Assembly: GCA_028023455.1 (NCBI GenBank)
Contig: JAQFVV010012396.1
Span: 23,599,292-23,663,291, forward strand
DNA: 64,000 bases
DNA from: Epiperipatus broadwayi
Lineage: Eukaryota; Onychophora; Udeonychophora; Euonychophora; Peripatidae
Direction: 5' to 3'
Program-made: the position numbers and the translations under genes
The notes under the pieces: generated by a model
Seen by the model: the letters and a program-made list of their open reading frames with translations, nothing else
Database searches by the model: none
Told to the model about the DNA's origin: nothing
Shown here: in pieces, positions 27,292-39,400 of the stretch
How positions within the stretch are numbered: position 1 is the first letter of the stretch
How the letters are laid out: every line of letters begins with the position of its first letter

Positions 27292-27366
27292 ATTCATTAA
27301 GGCTGTAGCCTCAAGCACATGCATATAAAATGTGATAGTAGGGACCTCTACAGGTCTTAAACCACA
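27292..27366 (-). repeat. Dispersed repeat, family D copy 1
   Basis: Read on the minus strand this segment gives ACCTGTAGAGGTCCC, then CACATTTTATATGCAT, then GAGGCTACAGCC and a TATTACTTA end. The same order with minor changes occurs on the plus strand at 49740-49818. Two copies in opposite orientation define a dispersed family; its class is unknown. Confidence 0.65.
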
Positions 27367-27917
27367 AGCTTACTCTTTGAAAGAAAAGAGGGGAACCCTT
27401 CTTTACTTCAACCTACTTTCTATTTAAATAGGTGAAGCTGAAGCTGTTCGATATGAGAGCGTGAAGCTATTCAATACTTCACTAATTAAGTCCACATTTC
27501 TTATTGACTATTAATATTACCTTATTAAGTTAGTTAGATATTATTGTATCAATTTATTCCTTAAATATATAAACTTCAAAGTTAATTAAATATTAATATA
27601 TCTTATTTTTATTAAACACAATCACATGATATTTTTAATTCAATCCTATTCATAAGTTTTTATATTGAATATTTTAACTGCACTTTAAAATTTTTCATTC
27701 CACTAACTATATATACTTAAAACATATGAATAAAACTTATGTAAAACAACAATAAATACAAACAAAATGTATTTCAGATTTCTTTTTCATTTGTCTTTTT
27801 CCAAACATAATTATTTTTATGCTTTAACCAGATGTTTGTGGAAGGAAATTGTTAAAGTATCTCATTTAGCATTGCATCAAATACATTATGCTTTTGAAGT
27901 TTTTCTTATTTGAAAAT

Positions 27918-27924
27918 CTTAGTG

Positions 27925-27960
<36 letters not shown>

Positions 27961-27965
27961 CACTA

Positions 27966-28003
<38 letters not shown>
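27918..28003. repeat. Perfect AT palindrome followed by (TA)n
   Basis: CTTAGTGTTAATTA, a (TA)n core, and TAATTAACACTAAG form a perfect 50-base palindrome at 27918-27967. A further (TA)n run continues to 28003. It can extrude as a cruciform. It lies immediately left of family C copy 2. Confidence 0.9.
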
Positions 28004-28005
<2 letters not shown>

Positions 28006-28012
28006 ATTATAA

Positions 28013-28250
28013 TAACTCCTCTCATATATACACTTTAATACAAAAAAAAATTAACAAAACTTCTTTATTTTTCTGACAGTTTTGATTGTCGAGAATGCTC
28101 TGATGAAGACTGCTGGACAATCGAAACTGTCAGGAAAATAAGGAAGTTTTATTAAAAAAATTTTTGCATTAAAGTATATATGAGAGGAGTTATAAGCAAT
28201 ATAGATGAATATATAAAGAAATGCAAAGGAAGTAAAGGAGAAGAATAAGA
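28013..28250. mobile_element. MITE-like inverted-repeat element, family C copy 2
   Basis: TAACTCCTCTCATATATACA near 28013 is inverse to TATATGAGAGGAGTTATA near 28192. The arms extend inward about 75 bases (TTAATACAAAAA, AACTTC TTTATTTTTCTGACAG) to an inner stem, TGACAGTTTTGATTGTC pairing with GACAATCGAAACTGTCA, around the loop GAGAATGCTCTGATGAAGAC. About 58 bases to the right of the inverted repeat match copy 1 at 0.41-0.47 kb. The element is non-coding. The inner stem-loop resembles a motif at 59.57-59.61 kb. Confidence 0.75.
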
Positions 28251-28945
28251 GTATATATATATATATATTTAAGTATTGACAGAGAATTAAGTAAATATTT
28301 TTATATAAATACTTCCCCCCCCCCCAATATTTGTATAGCTTTGCTCACTTAATTGAGATCTTGATTATTCTTCTCTTTATAATTTTAAAATATTTTACAA
28401 CATATAATTAAAGTTGCTTTATTGTTTACATAGGATAGAGTTTTATTTACTTCCATAGAATTATAATTGTTATTAAGATATTTATTATCATGTCTTTTAA
28501 TGACATTGTGTATATATTAAAGTATTATTTTTTCTCATCTCTAGCCTATAAATTTCCAAAGAAAAAAAAATTTCTTTATGGACATTATAATAAAATATTT
28601 GTTAATATGTTGATAAATATTCAGTTTTAGCACTATTCCATTGTTATGTCAATAAAGCATATGGTTATACCTCATAATAAGCAATGCATTTTGATAGTTT
28701 AACAGATTAAACACTGACATTGGATGATTGTGTTTGTTTAAATCCAATTATTCTTATTGATTAAAGTCATTACAAAAAATAATTTGGATACTTGATTTGT
28801 ACTAACAGTTGAGACCTATCACTACTCAACTATCATTAAATAGTTTTGAAACAGATAAAAAAATGTTTATTGTTTCTAATACAATTAGTTTAAAACTGTA
28901 AATGTTATTATTTGTCTGAAGGTTTGTAATGATGGTATATTATAA
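28251..28945. other. AT-rich spacer with C12 run
   Basis: An uninterrupted run of about eleven C lies at 28315-28325. Nothing else was recognised. Confidence 0.45.
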
Positions 28946-29278
28946 GATGTGATATGTTGGACTATTTCCATCATTTATGAGTGAATGTTGAATGTATAAA
29001 AAATTTTAAACTTTATTTAAACTTTCCAAATACAAACAACTTGTTAGTAATAACACACAAATAGACAATACAGGTTAGAAATTACAATAGTAGATAATCC
29101 TATAAGTCAACCCAGTGTGGCAATACACAATGTATGGAAGCCTCTAATTAATCTTGCTCTTAGAAAAAAATAAAAATAAAAATAGTTAGATTCATTTAAA
29201 AAAAAAAATTGAAGGACTCAGGAGGATTTGAACCAACCCTCATATAAAAATATATCAAATTTCTACTATATGTTGCCT

Positions 29279-29358
29279 TTGACAGAATAGCTCAGTTGGT
29301 AGAGCGTTTGCCTTAAATTCAATATTCAGGACTCTAAAGGTGCGAGTTCAACTTCTAA
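29279..29358 (+). mobile_element. tRNA-derived SINE head
   Basis: AATAGCTCAGTTGGTAGAGCG (29287-29307) is an excellent A-box with a GCTC/GAGC D-stem, and GGTGCGAGTTCAACTTC near 29339 is a B-box-like segment. The part between them is too long and does not form a normal anticodon arm, so this is a SINE promoter region and not a working tRNA gene. RNA polymerase III promoter boxes of this type drive SINE transcription. Confidence 0.7.
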
Positions 29359-29360
29359 GT

Positions 29361-29525
29361 GAATATTGTTACTGTGCATATAGGCCAGCAACCCTGAAGA
29401 AGAGTGGAGAATAATACTACTTGAATATTGTCACTGTGCATATAGGCTTAGCAACACCTGAAGGAATATTGTTACTGTGCATATAGGCTAGCAACACCTG
29501 AAGAAGAATGGAGAATAATACTACT
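29361..29525 (+). repeat. Three direct repeats in SINE-like body
   Basis: GAATATTGTTACTGTGCATA begins near 29361, 29423 and 29464. It is followed by TAGGCTAGCAACACCTGAAG and, in units 1 and 3, by GGAGAATAATACTACT. The last unit ends TCGAAACATTGTG, a tail phrase typical of repeated elements in this window. Confidence 0.8.
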
Positions 29526-30091
29526 CGAAACATTGTGTAATTACTAACCTATATTGTTGTTTGTATTTGGAAAATTTAAATAAAGTTTAAAATTTTCTGT
29601 ACATTCAACATTCACTCATAAATGATGGAAATAATCCAACATATCACATTCTCTTTGTGTGTTATTACTAACAAGTTGTTTGTATTTGGAAAGTTTAAAT
29701 AAAATTTAAAATTTTCTATACATTCAACATTTACTCATAAATGATGCAAATTGTCCAACATATCACATCGTGTAAATGTTATTGCATTTCTTTTTATCCA
29801 GAATTATTATATATTACAGTATCTAAATGTTTGTTTTAATATTAACTTGTGGTCAATAAGGAGTTTTTTAATGATTAAAATTTTGTAATTTATTCAATTA
29901 TTTTGTTAATTTAGTATTGCATGTTATTGTACTTATTTCTACTTAACTAATTGATTTTTTAAACTTGTTTTTTTTTTTTTTAACAATCATAACTTTTACT
30001 AAATTCAACCTGTTCTTTACTAAGCCAGTGCTTATAAGTGATTTAATTATGGTTGGCATTTATGTAACATTATTTAATAAAGTGTTGTTGG

Positions 30092-30196
<105 letters not shown>

Positions 30197-30570
30197 TTGT
30201 TTTATTTAACTCTTTTTAATTGATTCTACTGAAAGTCTTCCTTAAAAATAATATTTATGCCTTATAAGGTTATTAATTTTATTTCTTTTTAAAAATTATT
30301 AAAAAATTTTATAATATATTATGACTTTCAGTATCTTGTTAAAAAATTGTTATTAGAACGTTACTCACAAAACTTTAATGATTATTATAGAAAATGATGG
30401 CTGTTGATTTTATATTTCAAACCTTTTACATTATACTTACATTTCTAATATAGTGGAATTTGTCATAGTTATAGATTTAATTGTGATATAATTGTTAAAT
30501 TATTAATAAAATATTAAATTATGTATATAATATTTAAAAACAATTAAATTTTCTATACTAAACTTAATGT

Positions 30571-30735
30571 AATTAGAAGGGATTTGAGCTCAGACTTACA
30601 AGCTCGTTATAGCTATCTACTATATTGGAGATCATTTATCTTTTTCACATGTATGTGCTTATTTTTGTCAGTTGTATAAGATGGAATGGATAGCTGCAGG
30701 AAGCCTGAAAGTTTGAGCTCAAATTCCTTCTAATT
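30571..30735. mobile_element. Foldback element, family B copy 2
   Basis: The left end AATTAGAAGGGATTTGAGCT pairs with the right end AGCTCAAATTCCTTCTAATT over about 52 bases. The interior TTGGAGATCATTTATCTTTT followed by TCACATGTATGTG matches copies 1 and 4. The left arm is shorter than in copy 1, which suggests a deletion. Confidence 0.75.
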
Positions 30736-30788
30736 ATATATATATATGTAAAATGAATAAAATATCTGTTAATTAAAAACAATATTGT

Positions 30789-31326
30789 AATTATAATTGA
30801 AATAATATTTTTAATGGTTTACAAACAATTACAACAATCCTTAAATCTGCAGAAGTACTTTCGATTACTTTCTAACCTGCCTCAACTGCCATTAAATTCA
30901 AAAACCAAAAGCAGAAGCAAACGTCATCAATTCAAATTCCACAAATCTCATATTTTAATGTTAGAAGCTTGTCGATTTATTAAATGCGTTTTATTCCTGT
31001 TTATAAATATAAATTTAAATTTAATTTATAAATATAAATTTAAATTTAATTTTGAAAATGTGAAAATTCTTCATGAAGAGAGAAACCATAGTAAAAGAAA
31101 AATTAAAGAGGCAATTTTTATAAACAGGAATAAAACACATTTAATAAATTGACAAGCTTCTAACATTAAAATACGAGCTTCGTGGAATTTGAATTGATGA
31201 CATTTGCTTCCGCTTTTGGTTTTTGAATTTAATGGCAGTTGAGGCAAGTTAGAAAGTAACCAAAAGTACTTCTGTGGATTTAAGGATTGTTTGTAAACCG
31301 TTAAAAATATTATTTCAATTATATAT
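30789..31326. mobile_element. Large hairpin (foldback element) with about 215-base arms
   Basis: The left arm (30789-31007) and right arm (31117-31326) are inverse complements with few differences, for example CTGCCATTAAATTCAAAAAC on the left and its inverse on the right. The loop is about 110 bases and contains a 24-base AT-rich tandem duplication. The same short peptide can be read from the plus strand of the left arm and the minus strand of the right arm, which is a consequence of the inversion and does not indicate a gene. No relative was found elsewhere in the window. Confidence 0.9.
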
Positions 31327-34040
31327 TTATTGATATATTGTAATGGAATGAATGATTCCATCACTATGCATAAATCTCTTTTAAAAGTGAATCAAACAAC
31401 AGATAAAATGAGTAAAATTATATAACAGATATTTAATAACTAACATATAAATAAAATAATATATCCATTCAATAACTCCATATTTGGAAACAAACATTTT
31501 TGCTAGCAACACATTTACAATAAATTAATTGATATGTGAGAAATCACAATGTACCACAACAATTTCAAAATCAGATATCATATTTTTATAATTGTTCAAA
31601 TATAATTCTCTGACAAATTACAATATATTTTACCATAAAAACTTTATGTGTAGGGTTATATGAATCTCATTATTATGTTTAATCCTATTTCTGTATTGAT
31701 AATATTAGTTATTATTATTTAACTCTTATAACATTATTACTTGAATGTATCATGTAAACATGGATGTGCAATAACTTCATTTAATTTATGTAAGCCTAAA
31801 TAAAAATTAGATCTCTAGTTAGGGTTTAAAGCCAATGACCCAGTGTGCAGAAAATTATGCATCAAGAATACAAAGTACTTTATCATATTATACATGTTAT
31901 CTATAATAATAACTTTATTACCAACAACAATATTATAATTTAATTGTTGTATATCACAATTTGGTTTTTTTGAAGAAGTAAAAATATGATATGCATGTTA
32001 AATATATTATCATACATCAAAATCTTTAAAGTATAATAAAGCATATATAACTTTAATTATTATTATCAGTAGGTCATAACATTGACATGTATCTCTTAAT
32101 ATGTCTATCTGCAATTCAACTGCATGCATAAATATATATGCCCTTAAAATAACATTATATCAACATACACTAATATTTAACAAACTAATGTTTATATGCC
32201 AGGATTTCTATTGAAATGTATAACATATCAAAATATAAATAAACAATTGGCATGCATGTAATTATTTTTTAATATAAAAGAAGGATTATACATCTGTGAT
32301 CATGCATGTCATTATTTCAATCATGTGATGTTTAGTGATTATTTCAATATAAATAAGCAGGAATATCACATAGTTATTTACTTGGGACAGAACCGTATAT
32401 GCACTGCTATTAATAAAACATTTATATACAACTTTTAACAATTTTAATGTCTTCATTCCTGTTACTAATATTTCTTATATAAAAAAATACATAGTTCAAG
32501 TTCAACATCTCCACAAATAAATAATATATAAATGCTTATATTTGAATCACCTAAGTTCCATTAATATTTTATTATAAGATTTTACAAAGTAAAACTAAAT
32601 ATTTAAGACTTACTCATATGACATATATAAATGAATTTCAAAAATTATTTAAATTTAGGTCATCCAATTTGTCCATTGATTCCAATTGTTTATCCAATCT
32701 TGCACTACATTCATTTATTTTATTTTAAATATATGTCATTCAAGATAGAATTATGCATATCTTTAAACTCAGATAAGTCATTTACTTGAATAGGAATTTT
32801 TATTTCTTTTAAGTGTGCCCGCTATTAGCAACCTTACATGGAGCGTTTATTATTATCAAAATATTATTTAAACCATAAATATTCAAATTATTCAATTATT
32901 ATCATAACATATGCCTTACTTATAAAATACTTTAAATATATAAAATAACTATAAATGAAATATTTATGATGTTTCTACTTTAAATGCTCTTTATGTAATT
33001 AGAGACTGAAATATAGTGTCTAGTTTTAATTTGAATTCAGATAAGCTTGTAGTCATAAATATAAATTATTCTTCAAGTATTTATTTCAGAGCCCTGATAT
33101 ACATATTCCAATTGTTCATTGGAAATTCTTTATCCTTTTATATTTTATTTTTACTTGAATTCTGTTTATGACATTTAATACTGATGATTTCTTTTAAATT
33201 AATCCTTTATTCTTTTTGTCAATGAGGGTGAGACAATTCATATTTTATTCCTAACTTTCTGTTTGAAGTTGGTTAACATATCAAGGGAGGATCTCATTAA
33301 ATTCATCCTACAATTGAAATTAAGCTTATATTAGATATTTTAATTATGACTATTTCAGAAACTTGTAACTGATTTAATTTTTCTATAGCAATTTTAGAAT
33401 GCACTGACAATAAAAAAATTTTCAGATATGTTTTTCTTAATTATTATTTTTAAAATAATATCAAATATAAGACTAGGTCGGTGTTCATATAGGAATTAAT
33501 AAGCTTTTGTTTAGTGTTTTATTAGTTTTAAAATTGTAATCGTACATTAATATTATTTTCTTTTTAATACTTATATCTAAAATAACTTTACACAATATTA
33601 AAAATTACTTTATACAATATTTTAAAGAATTTTTAATGTGTATATATTATTAATATATAAATATTAACAAATGTTATATACACATATACATATGCACATG
33701 CCTAGTTATTTGTAATGAGAATTGTTTTAAAAATTTTCATATTATATCTAAATCACTTTATACTTCCTTTGCTTTGCCAGCTTGTTTTTAAAAAGTAATT
33801 ATCTATACAGCAGTACACCAAGTAACTATGCCTGCTTTGAAATGATAAATGTCCATAATAGGTTAGAAACTATTTTTTCAGTCATTGTAGATGCATGGTG
33901 CTTTCGCCACCAAGTCTCTCCTGTTTATGTTTATATTTGTAAAAACGCAAATGCAAATTAGCTTCACATCTTTTATTGATGCCAGACCTTTATCTATTTG
34001 ATCCCTCTGTGAATATTTAAATTGTGCCAGTATTAAATGT
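31327..34040. other. AT-rich stretch without recognisable gene
   Basis: No recognisable protein motif, tRNA-like box pair or clear repeat was seen. Confidence 0.45.
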
Positions 34041-34815
34041 ACCATCATCAACCACTATCAATCCATTGCACGATGAAGGTCTTTTCATGTTTGATCCATC
34101 TTCTCCAATCTTTAGCCTCTCTTCTTCACATCACACCAACACAATATCTTATTTCATCCATCCATTTCATGTGGTCTCTTTCTGGATCTTTTGCAATCTC
34201 TTGGAATCCAGTTTAATATTTCAATTGTCCATCTATTATCATTTCTTTTAGAAATATGGTCAGCCCAACTCCATTTCTGTCTTTTAATCCTTTCAATGAT
34301 GTCACTAATACTTGTTTGTTCTCTTACTCATGTATTGTGTTTTCAATCTCTTCTAGCTACTCCTAGCATGCATCTCTTTGTACTTTTTGACTGGTATGAA
34401 ATCTCTGTATTGCTCTTCTATTAAGTGTCCAAGTTTCTATAAGTAAGAACTGATAAAACACATTTATTAAAAAACCTTCCTTTTCAAACACATAGGCATA
34501 TTTCCTTTTAATATTACATTTTTTCTACCAAAAGCACTCTAAACAAGTTTTAATTCCGTGATTAACTTAATCCATTATGTTTCCAATCATAGTAATAATC
34601 TGACCAAGGTATTTGTAATTGTTAACCTTCTAACTTACTATTATCAATCTTCATTTTTATCTTTTGAAAAAATCCATTGAACATCTGTTTACTCTTTTTA
34701 ACGTTTAAATTTAATCCTACTTTTTTATTTTTATCTGATAACTCTTACATCTCTTGAAGCTCTGAAGTATTATTTTTAAAACCAACTACATCATCTGAAA
34801 AATCTAAATGACTTA
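34041..34815 (-). mobile_element. 5'-truncated RTE LINE fragment
   Basis: The minus strand matches the last 780 bases or so of the RTE element at 10.1-13.5 kb. It starts at the counterpart of the FADD motif (here FSDD, near 34790) and ends with the 3' GATGAT-like tail at 34041. Truncation at the 5' end is the usual outcome of LINE insertion. Several indels and substitutions make it clearly older than the large copy. Open frames on the plus strand here mirror antisense frames of the large copy and are not genes. Confidence 0.85.
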
Positions 34816-37800
34816 TTATATATATATGTGTGTGTGTGTAATCTTGGTATCATTCAGAACTAAAATATCAGTGACTTATATATTTATATATCCACAAAAT
34901 TGGATGTGAATTCTGAAGAAAATTTTGGTAAAGTAGACGAATTCAAGTTATTGATATTTTTTATTAAGCAAAATTTTAGTTTTGCAAATACTGAAACTAC
35001 TTACGTTAACATATGTTTTGATTTCTATTATGGTATGAAGTCAAACATAATTGCAATTATTGGACACTGCCTGCTTTATTTGTATTATTAAATAAAAAAA
35101 TAATTTGCTTATATAATCCTTCAGCAAATCATATGATATGTGAATTTTGTAAATGCAAAAACTAAGCTGTCATTTATAAAACTTTAAGACTTGAGCATGC
35201 CACTCACCAGCTATATTAAACCATATGGTTAGATAGCAGGTGTTATTGAAATATATAAAATATATTTTTATTATAAAGACATGTTTTTATTATATATATT
35301 AAATTAGAGATCCACTGCTTATCTACATACATTATATATATATATTGGCATTAGAAATCCACTGCTTATCTACATACATTATATATATATATTGGCATAA
35401 GAAATAAGTTTTCTAATTTGTTGCAAAGAAGCTGATAAAATTAAAGTAATAGAAAGATTTAGTACTCAGAAGGCCACATGACAGTTATATAACAGAAGAG
35501 ACAAAAACGAATTGTTATCCATGAATCTTTACTTCCCAAAATTGCCTTTCCACTATTGTAATAAACTATGAAGGATAATAAAAATATCTAAAGTGTTAAA
35601 TGAATTAATAGTTAAAGATAAATATGTAGAAATTGTTAAGAATTCAATCTCTAAATCTGGTGATTAAAATAGAGTGAATGTGAAAGATAATATTTTATAA
35701 GAATTTTGTTTTTTGTTAGGCTAAAAAGACTTCTGCTTTTAAATAAAAAAGAAATTGCATTGAACAAAAATATATTATAGATAGAATAAGAAGATTACAA
35801 TGCAAAGATGAGTGAAATCTAGTACTTTACTTATAAAAATAGAAGAAACATACCGAAAGCATTTAAAGAAATTATTAATCTTCATAAAGTCAATAAACCA
35901 ACAGAAATAAAAGGCATAATAAAGGTATAATCTGAATAAATAGAGTTTTCTGTATTTTAAAAATGGAAAGTGTAGTGTCATGGACAAGTTGGTTTAGGAT
36001 TGTTTGAAATTTATTATGTAAATAGTATTGTAAAATTAGGAGGATTCATAAATAAGTATAGAATTGTATGACTAAATAATATTAGAAAGTGTATAACTAA
36101 ATAATATTGGAATTATTTAATGTAAGATGTCATGTAGAAAATAACCATATATAATGTGAAGGTTTAAATAAAATTTACTCTCAAAATACCTCACCTTATA
36201 AGGTGAATTTGGGGACTAATCAAAACCCATAGTGAATCAGTCAATCTTAGCTTAAGATTGAGCTTCATGGTTCTATCTACTAACTTGTGTTTAAATCCTA
36301 TATCCCATCCTGTTCCTTTAGTCGCATATATATATATTTGAGATGCGCACCTTAAATTTATAAAATTTTAACTTTTAAATATTTTTTTAATTATTATTAT
36401 TATTTTTTTTTATTAAAATACATAGGTGCAGCTTAAATATATATAGGAGCAAACATACTAACAAAATATGGATTTTTAAATTTTTTTTTATTATATGTCA
36501 TTTTTAAAACTTGTTCTTTTTAAATTGTTTTTCCTATTAAACTGTATATTTTATAAATCCAAGATGGAATATGCAACTGTTAATTGTCCAAAAACAATTA
36601 AAGGGTTGGAAATATAATATTGTATTAGTCTTGGGAAGGAATTTTTAATTAAAGTTTTTACTTAAAATAAATTGGGGATTAAAGATTTTACTTTTGTATA
36701 AACATTTTTGTCAAATCTATTTCCAATCTAGAAATAGATTTGAATATATTTTTGGAATGTTATCTAATGTTCACATCTTCAAAAACAAACGACAAAGAAA
36801 TCTTAAAATTTCTGTTGGATTATAGATTATGTTTAAGCTAGAGATAAGAAATTGAAAGCATTCTTCAAATACCTAGACAGGAGTATAAAATGGGCTAATT
36901 TTGAATGCCAAGAGATTAGCTACTATTGAGAGAACTGTGTTGTAATGATAAGCCATGCTGGTTTAAAATTTAAAAATGATTGAATAGAAAACTCATCACC
37001 TTTCCAACCCTTATGGATCATTTTCTTCTGCTACCATACCATCATGCTCTTGTTGAATGAAGTAAAAGCCTGACAGAAAACTTTAGAATGCTGAATGGAA
37101 GCTTGCTGTCATATAAGAACTCACATGGTTCCATTAAATGTCATACTTTGAGAATTGAAAAATTGTGCAAGGTAATGATTTGCATACCACCTAAAAGACA
37201 ATCTAGCTGACTAATCTCGAACCCTACTATCAATTTCTCCTAATGTATGATTTAACTTTGTAACTTTTCTAATATATAAATTGCTCTCAAATGATTTCTA
37301 TAAATTTAATTCTCTCTCATATGCTCTAACTTTTTTTAACTTTGGTGCGGTCATTTATTTATATGTATTTATTACTTAATTTTATATGCTCTATTTTACT
37401 TATTAATAATATGCCAATATCAAGCAATCTGATGAGTTGAATTTTTAAAATCTTTCTTCTTTTTAAGTAAATCTCCAGGAATTAAGATTACTAACATCCT
37501 TTTAAAACATAATGCAATATTAATTAATATGCTTGCAAGATTGTTTTTACGAGTCAACATTTTGTTTATGTTTCAGTGTAAAAATTTGCTATTTGTTTAA
37601 CTCTGGATTCTACCCAGGGTGAATCCAGAACTCAAGCTAATTAACACTCTGAAATAGTTAAAAATATTATTTATTCCAATTCTGAAAGGATGACTTATTG
37701 TTTTTTATTTATAACTGCTACTTATTTTATTTTTCCATACTCTTAAAATATCATATGTTTAAATATCCTAGTTATCAAAATCCATGAAGATGGGATTGAA

Positions 37801-39035
37801 TTATATTAAATAGCAGAAAAGGAGGAGATCAAATCTTAAGTATATTGTATTGATGAAATCTTTCCTATATATAATAGCGGCATATCATATTATTTATCTA
37901 AATTATGGCATTCAAACAAGGGTCATTTATTTTTAAAGTTGTAAATTCTTTTCAATGTTGTTAGTGACATTTATCCGATCTGCATTACTGACATTTGACC
38001 TAATCTGGAGGTTACAACAAGATCGAGCCCATAGATTTCTTCTCATGCATTGTCCTGGGGATACTTGACCTTCTCAGGACCACTTTCTTTATATAAAAGA
38101 CCTCTGCATGTCAGTGACCTCCATGACATGCCTTATCCACATTTCTTTAATCACTACACAGGAAGAGGGTCTTAGATTTCATTTTCATCCCGAATCATGA
38201 CCTTTTCCTGTTATTTCTTTGCCACAATGTCAGTACCACCACTTCTCCATGTATTATCTCTTTTGCTTCATGACCCAGTTTTAATGCTTTAGTATTAAAA
38301 TTCTGCTCTGCTTAAATGTATATATATAATGCTGAGTATCACTACTTTTATTAATAATGTTATTTCAGTCTGGTTATACAATCCCACCATCATAATTTAT
38401 TTCTGTATTTAAGAGTATCTATCTGCCTTGGGGAAAATAAAGCATTCTGTCTTTTAAATGTTAATTAAAAGAATTTTTAATAAATATTTTTGTCATATAA
38501 CTAAATGTAATTTTCAAATGAGTTTTACTTATTTTCATGAAAGTAATGGTGGGAAAATAATCTTTTTTTATATATATAATGAATCTCGGAACACTCCTCA
38601 AAATAAAGTTAGTCACCACATTTCAGAACCATAAATCAAAGCGTTGATAGTAATTTTATGTAATCTTTTTAATAATTGATTGGCATCTTAATACCATACT
38701 CACCAAAGATGTGTGTTAATGTATATCTCTTATTTAATTGAGAAAAGAGCATATGAGAAACATTAGCGTGAATTTCACTATGTAATTATATACCATTTGG
38801 TAGACCGCTTGCTCATTCATGCACATACTAATGTATGCAATTAATTCATAATGTATATAATAATTTTTTAACATATTAAACTATTTTTATTGTTTAAATT
38901 TATGTGAGTCATTCAAATTCCTGTTTCTCCACTTCCATACATACAACTACGTATATGCATATTTTAATTTAGTTAATATTTAGTCTCATTGTCTTCACTC
39001 TGCTAGTGGGCTGATTTAAAATGAATTTTCGTGTG
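34816..39035. other. AT-rich stretch without recognisable gene
   Basis: A 47-base tandem duplication lies at 35304-35399. The parts at 36.85-37.25 kb and 37.96-38.30 kb are somewhat less AT-rich and may be decayed repeats, but no motif was recognised in any frame. Confidence 0.4.
35304..35399. repeat. Tandem duplication, 47-base unit
   Basis: ATCCACTGCTTATCTACATA followed by a (TA) run and TTGGCAT is present twice in direct succession. Confidence 0.9.
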
Positions 39036-39039
39036 CCAT

Positions 39040-39400
39040 CATTGTTATGTTATCTATTAGGTGTTTGATCTGGGGCTTATGAAGTGGGTTCGAATCCAGG
39101 TTGGTCCCTGAACTAAATCTCAGCCTTGACTGAGTTTGAAGTACATTTTGTGAGTTCCAGCACGTTAGATGGATCAACATGTTTTGACTGGTACAATAGG
39201 GATTAGTGATGCACTCAGCAGACCATATAAGGAGAGATATTTATGGAATGAAAGATGTTTTGTTTGAACTCCAGAAGTTGGGTATATAAGTGGGATATAA
39301 AGGGAAAATTGGGATAGTAAAAAATAAGAGTCTACAGTGGCCCTAACGGGCAGATCTGTGATACCCAACTTTAAACGAATGCTTTCCAATATATGTAATT
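39040..39400 (+). mobile_element. Possible tRNA-derived SINE
   Basis: GTGGGTTCGAATCCAGG near 39085 fits the tRNA B-box consensus closely. An A-box candidate upstream (TTAGGTGTTTGATCTGGGG near 39056) is weak. The following 300 bases are less AT-rich than the surroundings (for example TGACTGGTACAATAGGG and AGTGGCCCTAACGGGCAGAT) and could be a SINE body. No second copy is present in the window to confirm this. The minus-strand open frame across it has no recognised family motif. Confidence 0.35.

Larger units (their letters stand above)
28946..29769. mobile_element. Composite inverted-repeat element with tRNA-like interior
   Basis: The left end GATGTGATATGTTGGACTAT (28946) is inverse to the right end finishing GTCCAACATATCACATC at 29769, with arms of about 110 bases that include CAAATACAAACAACTTGTTA. 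The right arm is present twice in tandem (about 29555-29651 and 29658-29769). Between the arms lie a tRNA-like head (29279-29358) and three direct repeats. The layout fits two SINE-like units inserted or rearranged head to head, or a MITE that captured a SINE. Confidence 0.65.

Noticed and set aside
30814-31364. Two similar predicted peptides on opposite strands
   Set aside because: They come from the two arms of one hairpin; the similarity reflects the inverted repeat and not a gene pair.
36200-36320. Possible tRNA-like SINE (B-box-like GTGTTTAAATCC)
   Set aside because: There is no credible A-box or anticodon arm and no second copy in the window.
37960-38300. Less AT-rich block, possible decayed coding sequence
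   Set aside because: Six-frame reading showed no conserved motif or long frame. It is recorded only as unexplained composition.
39174-39389. 71-codon minus-strand frame
   Set aside because: No family motif; it overlaps a probable SINE body.
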